DNA from: Bacillota bacterium
Lineage (GTDB): Bacteria; Bacillota; DTU014
Assembly: GCA_012719595.1 (NCBI GenBank)
Contig: JAAYAB010000119.1
Location: forward strand, 1 to 32,516
Direction: 5' to 3'
Length of the DNA stretch: 32,516 nt
Position numbers and translations under genes: made by a program. The notes beneath the pieces were generated by a model that ran no database searches, was not told the origin of the DNA, and worked only from the letters and a program-made list of their open reading frames with translations. This document shows positions 7,942 through 15,255 of the stretch, one piece after another (positions within the stretch are counted from its first letter, which is position 1; each line of letters starts with the position of its first letter).

Positions 7942-8835
7942 ATGGCATCTGTCAGTTCTACACAGCCTATCCGTCAGCCCGGTTTGTCGAACTTGCTGAC
8001 GAAGGCCCTGCGGCTCTGCGGGCTGGCAGCGATGTGTGTGCTGGCATTGATCTTCGCAGCTCCGCTGTTGTGGCTAGCAGACGTCGCATTCCGACCGAAA
8101 TCCGAGATATTCTCGGTTCCGCCCAAGATCCTCTCTGGACCAGTCACCGAGACCATGAAGAGCTACTCTCTGGAATCGTTCAGACAGGCGATCGACCGGT
8201 GGGATGTCGGCCAGGCCTTTCTCAATTCAGCCTTTATCACAGTCTCCGCGATCGTGCTCACAATCCTCGTATGCTCGCTGTGCGCGTTCGCATTTGCGCA
8301 CATGAGATTCCCCGGCAGGGACATAGTCTTTGTTTGCCTGCTGGCCACAATGATGATGCCGACCGTCACGATGATCTCCCCATACTACAGGGTGCTGAGG
8401 TTATATGGTCTCAACAACACCTACCAGGGGCTGATCATTCCCTATTCGGCCAGCGTGTTTCTGCTGTTCCTTCTCAGGCAGTACTTCGTGAAGATCCCGT
8501 CGTCGTACATAGAGGCGGCGTTGATGGACGGCGCGAGCATGTTCAGGGTGTGGTGGCAGATCATCCTGCCTCTGGGCAAGCCGGCACTGGCCACTCTGGC
8601 AATATACCAGTTCAGAGCCGTCTGGAATGACTTCTTGATTCCGATGATCGTTCTGAGAAACAGGGCGCTCCATACGCTTCCGATCAAGCTGCAGTTCATG
8701 GATAGCCAGAACTACAACGTCCCCTTTGACGCGATCATGGCTACCAGCCTCATTGCTGTTCTGATCCCGGTGGTGTTCTTCTTCCTGTTCCAGAAGCAGT
8801 TTATCGAAGGCTTGTCAGGAGGACTCAAGGGGTAG
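7942..8835 (+). CDS. CUT1 sugar ABC permease (MalG/UgpE type)
   Basis: The second permease subunit has 297 residues from the ATG at 7942, chosen because AAAGGAG lies nine bases before it. The in-frame TTG at 7933 abuts the SD and is unlikely. It has about six membrane helices, the EAA loop 'YIEAALMDGASMFRVWWQIILP', and the C-terminal 'FFFLFQKQFIEGLSGGLKG' typical of MalG-type proteins. It follows the first permease after 45 nt and ends the first transcription unit, since a very strong terminator lies at 8949-8992. Confidence 0.93.
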   Translation: MASVSSTQPIRQPGLSNLLTKALRLCGLAAMCVLALIFAAPLLWLADVAFRPKSEIFSVPPKILSGPVTETMKSYSLESFRQAIDRWDVGQAFLNSAFITVSAIVLTILVCSLCAFAFAHMRFPGRDIVFVCLLATMMMPTVTMISPYYRVLRLYGLNNTYQGLIIPYSASVFLLFLLRQYFVKIPSSYIEAALMDGASMFRVWWQIILPLGKPALATLAIYQFRAVWNDFLIPMIVLRNRALHTLPIKLQFMDSQNYNVPFDAIMATSLIAVLIPVVFFFLFQKQFIEGLSGGLKG

Positions 8836-8948
8836 GCTGGTAAACTTGGTTAGAACGGCCGCGTTCGGGCGACGACCGCCCAGCAGTGACCGCAGCCAAG
8901 CAGCAGCTGCAGGCCGGCAGCCGACAGACTCGATCACTTCAAAGTGCG

Positions 8949-8992
8949 GCCTCCGATTCAGCCACCGGTGGGCTGAATCGGAGGCTTTTGTT
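8949..8992 (+). terminator. Rho-independent terminator after the permease genes
   Basis: A perfect 15-bp stem GCCTCCGATTCAGCC / GGCTGAATCGGAGGC with a 7-nt loop is followed by TTTTGTT. It separates the kinase/transporter unit from the binding-protein-2/regulator unit. Confidence 0.93.
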
Positions 8993-8996
8993 GGTG

Positions 8997-9005
8997 TGAT
9001 ATAAT
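8997..9005 (+). promoter_or_regulatory. Extended -10 promoter of the binding-protein-2/regulator unit
   Basis: TGATATAAT is an extended -10 element (TGN-TATAAT) directly after the terminator. No good -35 is seen, because it would fall inside the terminator stem. Transcription would begin near 9012. The ATG at 9004 overlaps the -10 element and so cannot be the translation start of the following gene. Confidence 0.7.
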
Positions 9006-9087
9006 GAGACTGTATTCACGTTTGAGATCGCGCCTTCGTAGACAGCTCACAGCACTGCAATCAGTCAGACCTCAAGGAGTGGAGCTT

Positions 9088-10512
9088 GTGCACCAGATCC
9101 GCCGAACTGTCTGGCTCGGAGTACTTGTAGTGTTGGTAGTAGCCTTGTCCCTTCTCATCCGGACAGGTCTTCCCGCCGCGTACCGCAAGCAAGCCGTCAC
9201 TGAGCTCAGCATGTGGAATCACCACAGACACATGGCTGGACTGACCCAGCAGCTCGTCGATGAGTTCAACGCCACCATTGGCAGCGAACAGGGAATACGC
9301 GTATCTCTCAGAACTCTCGGCGATGATGCATTCGAGATGTTCCCAGAGGCCCAAGCTCGCGGAGAAGGCCCGGATCTGTATACAGATACTCCGAGGTATC
9401 CTGATCCGTTTGAAGCAGGCGCAGTCGCCTATCTCGACAGCATACCAGGCTTCGAAGAGTGGAGGCGCCAGTGGCCCGATTGGTATTGGGTCGAGGGTAT
9501 CACGACCAATAGAGGGCATGTATATGCAATCCCCGCGAAGGTGTTCAACTCGCGTCTCATCTACAACCGCGATCTCTTCAGGGCAGTAGGGCTCGACCCG
9601 GACCGCCCTCCCCGTTCATATGCAGAAGTCAGGCACGCAGCAAAACTGATCACCGAGTACGGGCAAGGCCGGATCTTCGGTTTTGCGTACCCAGCAGCTG
9701 AGCAATGGCCCCTCGAATGGATGCCAAGCCAGTGGGCAGAGGCTAACGGAACCCCGGCGTATTGGGACTACAAGAACGGACGTTGGGCGATGAGCGGATA
9801 TGCAGACGTGTTTGAGCTTCTGATCGACATGCACAAGGACGGGTCGCTCCTCCCCGGGTGTGCCACTCTGACAAACGACGCGCTCCGTTCGCAGTTCGCA
9901 GAAGGACACATCGGCATGTTCATGGGCGAGTCGTGGGACGTCGGCGTGCTGAACTACCAGTTCCCGGCGAAGTGCGACTGGGGAGTCGCACCGATTCCAA
10001 CCATCGATGGCGAGTTCCACGGCAAGTCTCGCGCAATGGTTCTTGGGGGCTGGCTGATAATCAACGGACAGAGCCGGCACAAGAAACAAGCTTTCGAAGT
10101 GTTCAAATGGTTCAGCAGCTACGAGGTGCGGGCAAGGATGTACGAGACCGGGGCAAACATCGATCCCGATCCGGTGGTTGTGAACGAGTATGTCTCGACC
10201 TTGCCACAGGTCAAAGGCTTTCTGGCCTTCGCTCAGAGCCTCGACAGCGACTACCTTGCGACGTACCCCTACCTTCCAGGATGGGACGCACCCGAGGAGA
10301 ACCCCTTCACTATCCTTCAGCAGGCACTGTTGAACGGGGTAGATGTCAGAACCGAGCTTGCACGGCTGGACGAACTATGGAACGCCAGATTGGACGAGTA
10401 TTTCGCCACGACTCCGTCAGTCGACCGTCGTTGGAACACCTATCCCGAGTTCGACCGAGTGACCGGCCAACTGGGCCCGCCGGCACTGCAACCAACCCCT
10501 GCTGACCGTTAG
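9088..10512 (+). CDS. Membrane-anchored sugar-binding-type protein
   Basis: This 474-residue family-1 extracellular solute-binding protein begins with a short basic stretch and one strong hydrophobic helix (about residues 8-26), with no lipobox or AxA cleavage site, so it is probably anchored by an uncleaved helix. Binding-protein features include 'GEGPDLYTDTP', 'RGHVYAIPAKVFNSRLIYNRDLF' and 'FAEGHIGMFMGESWD'. The frame extends upstream to an ATG at 9004, but that overlaps the -10 promoter box. GTG at 9088 has AAGGAG eight bases before it and is chosen. The gene follows its own promoter and is cotranscribed with a response regulator, not with permeases. A role as the ligand-sensing partner of the histidine kinase upstream is inferred. 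A plain second transport receptor is the alternative. Confidence 0.85.
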   Translation: MHQIRRTVWLGVLVVLVVALSLLIRTGLPAAYRKQAVTELSMWNHHRHMAGLTQQLVDEFNATIGSEQGIRVSLRTLGDDAFEMFPEAQARGEGPDLYTDTPRYPDPFEAGAVAYLDSIPGFEEWRRQWPDWYWVEGITTNRGHVYAIPAKVFNSRLIYNRDLFRAVGLDPDRPPRSYAEVRHAAKLITEYGQGRIFGFAYPAAEQWPLEWMPSQWAEANGTPAYWDYKNGRWAMSGYADVFELLIDMHKDGSLLPGCATLTNDALRSQFAEGHIGMFMGESWDVGVLNYQFPAKCDWGVAPIPTIDGEFHGKSRAMVLGGWLIINGQSRHKKQAFEVFKWFSSYEVRARMYETGANIDPDPVVVNEYVSTLPQVKGFLAFAQSLDSDYLATYPYLPGWDAPEENPFTILQQALLNGVDVRTELARLDELWNARLDEYFATTPSVDRRWNTYPEFDRVTGQLGPPALQPTPADR

Positions 10513-10679
10513 CGCCGAATTCCGGCCACATGTGCTGCGGCAAAGCTGGAAGTGCATCTCGCAGGATCACTTGGGGCAAATCCTGCTGCACTGGCGGATG
10601 TGCGTCGTACGACATCGCTGGAGACATACTATGCCGCACCGCCGCAGGCGTATCCCGCGGCATCGGCGGAGGTGACATC

Positions 10680-11399
10680 ATGAGCATTTCGGGCTTGAAC
10701 AGCCATCCCAAATCCGATCTGCGTGTGATCATAGCCGACGACATGTTGCCCATCCGCGAGTATCTCAAGATGGTGCTCAGCCATGAACCGGACATGCACA
10801 TCCTGGCTGCAGTCGGGACTGCGGAAGATGCAGTCAAGATCTCGCTCGCAGAACAGCCGGATGTAGTGCTCATGGACCTGGAGATGGAGACACAGAGGGC
10901 CGGGGTCGACGCGATCCGGGAGCTTGCGCTGAAAGCACCCTCAATCAGGTGCGTGGTGCTCACTCACTTCGGTGACGACGATACGGTGTTTGCGGCGTTC
11001 GAGGCAGGCGCAACAGACTATATACTGAAGAACTCATCTGCGGTAGAGATCATTCAGGCGGTGCGTGCTGCTGCGGAGGACAGGTCGCCGATACGGCCGC
11101 AAGTAGCCAGGATGATTCGCTCCGAGTTCCGCACCATGAGGATAGAGCGGAAACAACTCGTGTCCACCCTCAACACTGTCTACAGACTGACTCCCACCGA
11201 ACTGGCGATCCTAGGTCTGCTGGCCAGAGGCCACAGCCAGAAGGAGATCGCAGAGCTGAGGCACGTTGAGCAGTCAACCATACGAACCCACGTGAGCAAC
11301 ATCCTCAAGAAGTTCGATGAGCCAGCCGTGTGCCAGGTCGTAGACCGCCTCCGGCGTCTCGGCATATTCGACATCTTCGGCGGCGAACACGAGGCCTAG
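10680..11399 (+). CDS. NarL/FixJ-type response regulator
   Basis: This 239-residue DNA-binding response regulator has an N-terminal receiver domain with the acidic pair in 'RVIIADD', the phospho-acceptor Asp66 in 'VLMDLEM', the switch Thr in 'VVLTHF' and the conserved Lys in 'YILKNSS'. The C-terminal LuxR-type helix-turn-helix reads 'LTPTELAILGLLARGHSQKEIAE' followed by 'STIRTHVSNILKKF'. The ATG at 10680 has GGAGG nine bases upstream. A 50-codon upstream extension (from 10530) is Cys/Gly-rich non-family sequence and is rejected. It is the likely partner of the histidine kinase at 3873, with the sugar transporter and second binding protein between them. Its stop overlaps the stop of the convergent cyclase gene, so there is no room for a terminator. 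Confidence 0.9.
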   Translation: MSISGLNSHPKSDLRVIIADDMLPIREYLKMVLSHEPDMHILAAVGTAEDAVKISLAEQPDVVLMDLEMETQRAGVDAIRELALKAPSIRCVVLTHFGDDDTVFAAFEAGATDYILKNSSAVEIIQAVRAAAEDRSPIRPQVARMIRSEFRTMRIERKQLVSTLNTVYRLTPTELAILGLLARGHSQKEIAELRHVEQSTIRTHVSNILKKFDEPAVCQVVDRLRRLGIFDIFGGEHEA

Positions 11400-12031
11400 C
11401 GCCCCCTCAACAGCACCCTCGCAGGCGAGCCGCTTGCATCCCTCACCGGAAGAGGCAGACAGATGATGTCGTATGTCCCTGCGCTCACCTTGCTTAGGTC
11501 GACTGCCTCGAGAGCCACAGTATCACCCCGGCCCAAGAACAGTCTGTGAACAGGCGTGGGATTGCTGTACGGTGCAATCGAGTAGTAGTCGATTCCGATC
11601 AGCCGCACGCCCTTCGAGAGGAGCCACTCCACGGCCTCCGCTGACAGCGCCACGAACTCCTTGTGGAACACCCGGTCGTGCAAATAGCGCTCGGAGTTGA
11701 TGGTCTTGATCAAGACCCTCGTGGTGCCGTCCGGAACCTGGCCTTCGAGGTCGGCTGGCATCACTAGCGGATCCGCGTCCATGGCCTCCGCAACGACGCA
11801 GGGCCCTACCAGCAGATCGACATCGAGCTTGTCCACTGTCGTCCCGTCGGGTATGAAGTGAAACGGTGCGTCAACATGAGTGCCGAAGTGAGTGCTGATG
11901 TGCATCGCTGACAGGTTGCAGACAGACCCCTTCTCCCCGATGACAGCTGTGACCTCATGCACGAAAGGCCGGTCAGTGGGCCAGGCGGGATGGCTTTCAT
12001 CGATTGGCAGCGTCACGTCTGTCCAAGACAC
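11396..12031 (-). CDS. Cyclase / arylformamidase-family metal hydrolase (KynB-like fold)
   Basis: This 211-residue protein of the cyclase family (Pfam Cyclase) includes bacterial kynurenine formamidase and polyketide-cyclase-like hydrolases. The metal-binding signature HxGTHxDxPxHF is complete in 'HFGTHVDAPFHF'. 'LIGIDYYSIAPY' and 'PVHRLFLGRG' match the usual later motifs. The start is GTG at 12031, with AAGGAGG nine bases upstream. The open frame ten codons longer lacks an SD. The true substrate is unknown and no tryptophan-catabolism genes are nearby. It lies downstream of, and overlaps by 35 nt, the repeat-bearing ORF on the same strand, suggesting coupling if that ORF is real. Confidence 0.88.
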   Translation of the reverse strand: MSWTDVTLPIDESHPAWPTDRPFVHEVTAVIGEKGSVCNLSAMHISTHFGTHVDAPFHFIPDGTTVDKLDVDLLVGPCVVAEAMDADPLVMPADLEGQVPDGTTRVLIKTINSERYLHDRVFHKEFVALSAEAVEWLLSKGVRLIGIDYYSIAPYSNPTPVHRLFLGRGDTVALEAVDLSKVSAGTYDIICLPLPVRDASGSPARVLLRGR

Positions 12032-12560
12032 GGTTATCAGCCTCCTTGCCGCGTGTTGCATTGTCGGGCCGGCTGCTACCGTCCTGTGCCGGCCACCGTC
12101 TCAGAGTGTACAGCATTGCCCGGGTGTTGTCCATTGATCGGCCCGGCCGCCTTCGCTCTTCCTCAGGATGCATCGACTGCCTCTGCCCCTGTTGTCCTGC
12201 GTCGGCGTGCAACGACTGTCCGTGCCCCTGTCGGCCTGCGTCAGCGTGCATCGACCGACTCGGCCGACCCTCTTCTGGATGCCTCGGCGCGTGAACAACA
12301 GTTACGCTGCTGTATACGTACTCCTCGGTGGTCTCGGCCGCCGCGCTCTTTGTCGTCCTCCGGATCTCGATCCGAGGCAGCACCAGCGTCACTTCATGAG
12401 GCACGTCATCACTTGTACATCTCTCCAGCCTGATCTTTACCCCAGGAAGCTCGAGCAGCACCTTGTCACGCATGCCTTGAGGCCTCGCTGAGTCTGCGAT
12501 CGCAGAGGTTATCTTCCCGACGCATCTCTTGATCCCCGTCAGAAGCCCCACAATCCACAC
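11997..12560 (-). CDS. Hypothetical protein with 13-residue C-terminal repeats
   Basis: I do not recognise this 187-residue ORF. The N-terminal 90 residues look protein-like: a hydrophobic start 'WIVGLLTGIK', then alternating hydrophobic strands such as 'VLLELPGVKIRLERC' and 'EVTLVLPRIEIRR'. After that come in-frame 13-residue repeats (SMHADAGRQGHGQ, SLHADAGQQGQRQ, SMHPEEERRRPGR), encoded by a 39-bp DNA repeat. The start is GTG at 12560 with GGGAG eight bases upstream. The 3' end overlaps the cyclase start by 35 nt. The multiple-of-three period, while intergenic arrays nearby have other periods, supports translation. Against it are the weak SD and the biased tail. It may also be shorter, with the tail a read-through of repeat DNA. 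Confidence 0.45.
   Translation of the reverse strand: MWIVGLLTGIKRCVGKITSAIADSARPQGMRDKVLLELPGVKIRLERCTSDDVPHEVTLVLPRIEIRRTTKSAAAETTEEYVYSSVTVVHAPRHPEEGRPSRSMHADAGRQGHGQSLHADAGQQGQRQSMHPEEERRRPGRSMDNTRAMLYTLRRWPAQDGSSRPDNATRGKEADNRVLDRRDAANR
12131..12286. repeat. 39-bp tandem repeat, about 4 copies
   Basis: Units start at about 12131, 12170, 12209 and 12248. The two central copies share GCATCGACTG/GCAACGACTG, TGCCCCTGT and CCTGCGTC words. The outer copies resemble each other more than the inner ones (HPEE-type versus HADAG-type peptides). The period is 13 codons and runs in frame in the minus-strand ORF. Confidence 0.8.
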
Positions 12561-12710
12561 TCCTCACACTCCCGAGTCGAACTACTCAGAGCGGGCAGGT
12601 CGCGCCCACACTTCCCTCAGTTGAATGAACCAGTCTGCGGCACTCACACTATACTATGAGAGACAGGGCATTTCTGAGGCGAGACCCCGGCGCGATCGGA
12701 AAACGAGCAG

Positions 12711-12740
12711 TTGACACAGGCACTCGACACGGGCTATAGT
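12711..12740 (+). promoter_or_regulatory. SigA-type promoter for corA
   Basis: TTGACA (12711-12716), an 18-bp spacer and TATAGT (12735-12740). It predicts transcription from about 12747 and an unusually long leader of some 350 nt before the CorA start. No known riboswitch was recognised in the leader. Confidence 0.7.
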
Positions 12741-13102
12741 GGATTGTAGCGCATGTGCTTCTCAGCAATCGGGCGCATGCGACACTATCACAAAGAAAGC
12801 AGGTGAAGACAGTGGAAGGTGACAGTAGCGGTAGTCAGGACCAACGCACTGTCTGCGTTCGTGGGGCTTTCTCCGGACCAGGCTTCCATAGTCATGGCCT
12901 GCATTCGAAACGAAGCGGGCACTAGACCCTCCCGCCCGCGCCCCCCTCGCGTCTTCTGTCATTTCCGCACTTGCAGGCCTGAAGCCGCATCCGTCAAGGA
13001 GAGCATTGAGCACTCTTCTTGGTTTCTCGGCACCACCGAGCGCGACGCGCAGTCCGATACTGTCATTGGCCCCTGCCTACCAACAAGAGGGAGGAGATGC
13101 AA

Positions 13103-14077
13103 GTGCTCAGGGCGTACAAGAGCGAGGGCGACAGCCTAGTCGTTGCAGAGGACCTGAGGGAGAAAGGGGTCTGGATCAACCTCGTCAACCCTACCGACGC
13201 AGAGATCGCACGCGTGGCCGAGCAGACCAACCTGATGCCAGACATGCTCAGGGCCGCACTGGACGAGGAAGAGAGGTCTCGCATCGAGGTTGAGGAAGAC
13301 CAGATCCTGATCCTCATCAACGTGCCCATAGAGTGTCAGACCGACAACAGACTGATATACGATACTGTGCCGATGGGAATCGTCGTGTCGGATCGGACGA
13401 TTGTCACTGTATGCCTGCAGGAGTCGGCTATTCTCAACGAGTTCGAATCAGGAAGGCTCAGGTCGTTCTTTACGTTCAAGAAGACAAGGTTTCTCCTGCA
13501 GGTTCTGTTCAAGACGGCTACGCAGTACCTCAGGTACCTGCGAGACATCGACCGGAGGTCAACCCAGGTCGAGTCCGAGCTTCACAAGTCAATGAGGAAC
13601 GAAGAGCTTATCCGGCTGCTCAACCTAGAGAAGAGCCTGGTATACTTCACGACTTCACTGAGAGCGAACCAGATAGTCCTTGATAAGCTCTTCAGGTCAG
13701 TGGTCGTCAAGGCTGATCCTGATGCTCAGGCTGCATCGAGGATTCTCACCATGTATGATGAGGATCAAGACCTCCTCGAAGACGTAATCGTCGAGAACAA
13801 ACAGGCGATCGAGATGGGCGAGATCTACAGCAACATCCTGAGCGGCATGATGGACGCTTTTGCCTCGGTTATCTCGAACAACCTCAACATCGTGATGAAG
13901 TTCCTCACATCCGTGACGATAATCCTCGCCGTGCCGACTATGGTGGCGAGCTTCTTCGGAATGAACGTGGCATTGCCGCTCAGCGGGTCGCCTCTGGCAT
14001 TCCTCTTCATAGTAATGGTCTCTGCAGTGCTGTCGGTGAGCGGAGCGATCATACTACGGCGAATGAAGATGCTCTGA
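13103..14077 (+). CDS. corA: CorA-family divalent cation (Mg2+/Co2+) transporter
   Basis: This 324-residue CorA/MIT channel protein works as a homopentamer and imports Mg2+, or exports or imports other divalent cations in some subfamilies. It has the large N-terminal cytoplasmic alpha/beta domain, a long helical stalk ('YLRYLRDIDRRSTQVESELHKS'), and two C-terminal membrane helices. The selectivity signature GMN is in 'ASFFGMNVALP' between them, and the C-terminus is basic. The frame is open back to 13019, but GGGAGGAG at 13089-13096 places the start at GTG 13103 (eight bases from GGAGG) or, less well spaced, ATG 13097. The gene has its own promoter and a hairpin after it. Confidence 0.92.
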   Translation: MLRAYKSEGDSLVVAEDLREKGVWINLVNPTDAEIARVAEQTNLMPDMLRAALDEEERSRIEVEEDQILILINVPIECQTDNRLIYDTVPMGIVVSDRTIVTVCLQESAILNEFESGRLRSFFTFKKTRFLLQVLFKTATQYLRYLRDIDRRSTQVESELHKSMRNEELIRLLNLEKSLVYFTTSLRANQIVLDKLFRSVVVKADPDAQAASRILTMYDEDQDLLEDVIVENKQAIEMGEIYSNILSGMMDAFASVISNNLNIVMKFLTSVTIILAVPTMVASFFGMNVALPLSGSPLAFLFIVMVSAVLSVSGAIILRRMKML

Positions 14078-14099
14078 AGCGAAGATTCTCTGAAACTAG

Positions 14100-14143
14100 G
14101 AAGCCCCGCAAGCGCTACCTTCAGGGTCGCGCTGCGGGGCTTC
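14100..14143. terminator. Hairpin terminator between corA and a convergent gene
   Basis: A 10-bp stem GAAGCCCCGC / GCGGGGCTTC, extended inward after a bulge by AGCGC / GCGCT, lies 22 bases after the corA stop. There is no clear U tract on either side, so termination is inferred. Confidence 0.65.
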
Positions 14144-14327
14144 TGAACGTCTCTGACCTGTATCTCGTCGAAGCAGCCGGACTGGGCATCCGCACGACTC
14201 CACCATAGTGGCCCTTCGGTGCTTTGACGTTGAGTCCCTGCAGGGAGTAGTTCATGTTGCTGTTCTCGTTTGCCTGCCAGTCGCTCCCCGACACATATCC
14301 GTCGATACGGGAGCCGCACGCAGCATA

Positions 14328-15071
14328 TCAAGGCGTACCAGCACTGATCCCAAGGATCTTGACCTTCACCCTGTCGCCCACCTTGCTCTTGACAAGCTCT
14401 TCGAATCGACCTGCATCCGCCTCAGAGCCGACCACCGAGCCGTAGTGCATGGGAATGACGTAGGCGGGTGCCATATCGGCTGTTGCCTCTGCCGCCTCGG
14501 TTGCATTCATCACATAGGTTCCCGAGACCGGGAGCAGGGCAATGTCTACAGAGAACTCCTTCATCTCCGGGATCCGGTCAGTGTCGCCGGCGAAGTAGAT
14601 CCTAACACCCCTGGCCGCTACGATGAAGCCTACGCCATTCCTCTCCTTCGGGTGAAACGACTTGTCTACATTGTAGGCGGGCACCGCACTGACCTCAATG
14701 CCGTCGATCATCGTAGTGCCGCCCGGCTCCACGTAGACGACCTGTACGCCCAGCCCGCCAAGCTTGCCCTCGCACTGTTTAGCCGCGACCACGACTGTAT
14801 CGGGCCCACTCAGCTTCTTGATGTCCGCGGGAGAGCAATGGTCGGAGTGCTCGTGAGTCACGACAATGACGTCAGCTACGTCACTGTGCCTGATCTGATA
14901 TGGGTCAGTGTAGATCACCTTCCCCACATCGATCCGAAAGGTGTCGTGTCCATACCAACGTATCTTGCCAAGAGTCTCCTCGAGTGCCTCGGGGCCGGTT
15001 GCCGAAGCGAAGCCGGATAGACCGAACACCGCTGCAACGCACAATAATCCTGACACCACTGAAACCAACAT
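14328..15071 (-). CDS. Exported metallo-beta-lactamase-fold hydrolase (UlaG-like)
   Basis: This 247-residue MBL-fold hydrolase of the UlaG/YtkL-like group has the metal-binding signature HxHxDH in 'THEHSDH' (about residues 72-78), the later conserved Asp in 'YFAGDTD', and a C-terminal His in 'IPMHYG'. The N-terminus is a signal peptide with probable cleavage after 'GFASA', so the enzyme acts outside the membrane, which is unusual for the UlaG group. ATG at 15071 is 11 bases after AAAGGAG. GTG at 15080 is only two bases from it and less likely. It is the last gene of a same-strand run with NIF3, URO-D-like and aldolase genes. The reading frame stays open for 68 codons beyond the TGA stop. The substrate is unknown. 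Confidence 0.88.
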   Translation of the reverse strand: MLVSVVSGLLCVAAVFGLSGFASATGPEALEETLGKIRWYGHDTFRIDVGKVIYTDPYQIRHSDVADVIVVTHEHSDHCSPADIKKLSGPDTVVVAAKQCEGKLGGLGVQVVYVEPGGTTMIDGIEVSAVPAYNVDKSFHPKERNGVGFIVAARGVRIYFAGDTDRIPEMKEFSVDIALLPVSGTYVMNATEAAEATADMAPAYVIPMHYGSVVGSEADAGRFEELVKSKVGDRVKVKILGISAGTP

Positions 15072-15129
15072 TTGTCGCACAGCTCCTTTCGTCTTCAGAC
15101 TCGTGGCGAGAGACAGGTTCCCGCCGTCA

Positions 15130-15255
15130 CCAGTAGACTGCCGCCCCTACCGTAGTCAGCACACCGTCCGACCTGCCTTTGGCAACGGGCCGCCCTCGTA
15201 CTGCGATCAGTAGACTGTCCATCGTGCCGTCGTCAGCAAACCGTCGCTCTGCTAA
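15130..15255. repeat. Degenerate 78-bp direct repeat (about 1.6 copies)
   Basis: CAGTAGACTG occurs at 15130 and 15208. GTAGTCAGCACACCGTCCG in the first copy aligns with GTCGTCAGCAAACCGTCG in the second, again about 78 bp apart. It lies between two minus-strand genes and covers the last codons of the NIF3 gene. Confidence 0.6.

Noticed and set aside
10530-10679. 50-residue N-terminal extension of the response regulator
   Set aside because: Cys/Gly-rich sequence unlike any receiver domain; the ATG at 10680 has a good SD and starts the receiver fold at the usual place.
12741-13102. M-box (Mg2+) riboswitch upstream of corA
   Set aside because: None of the conserved M-box sequence blocks could be found; only the long leader itself is reported.
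12819-13139. 106-residue plus-strand ORF in the corA leader
   Set aside because: Composition is not protein-like, there is no clear SD, and it overlaps the corA start out of frame.
14328-14330. Selenocysteine insertion at the hydrolase TGA
   Set aside because: No convincing SECIS-like hairpin follows the TGA, and the position is past the catalytic domain with no Cys counterpart known.
14208-15020. 270-residue plus-strand ORF
   Set aside because: Antisense shadow of the MBL-fold hydrolase, which has complete family motifs.
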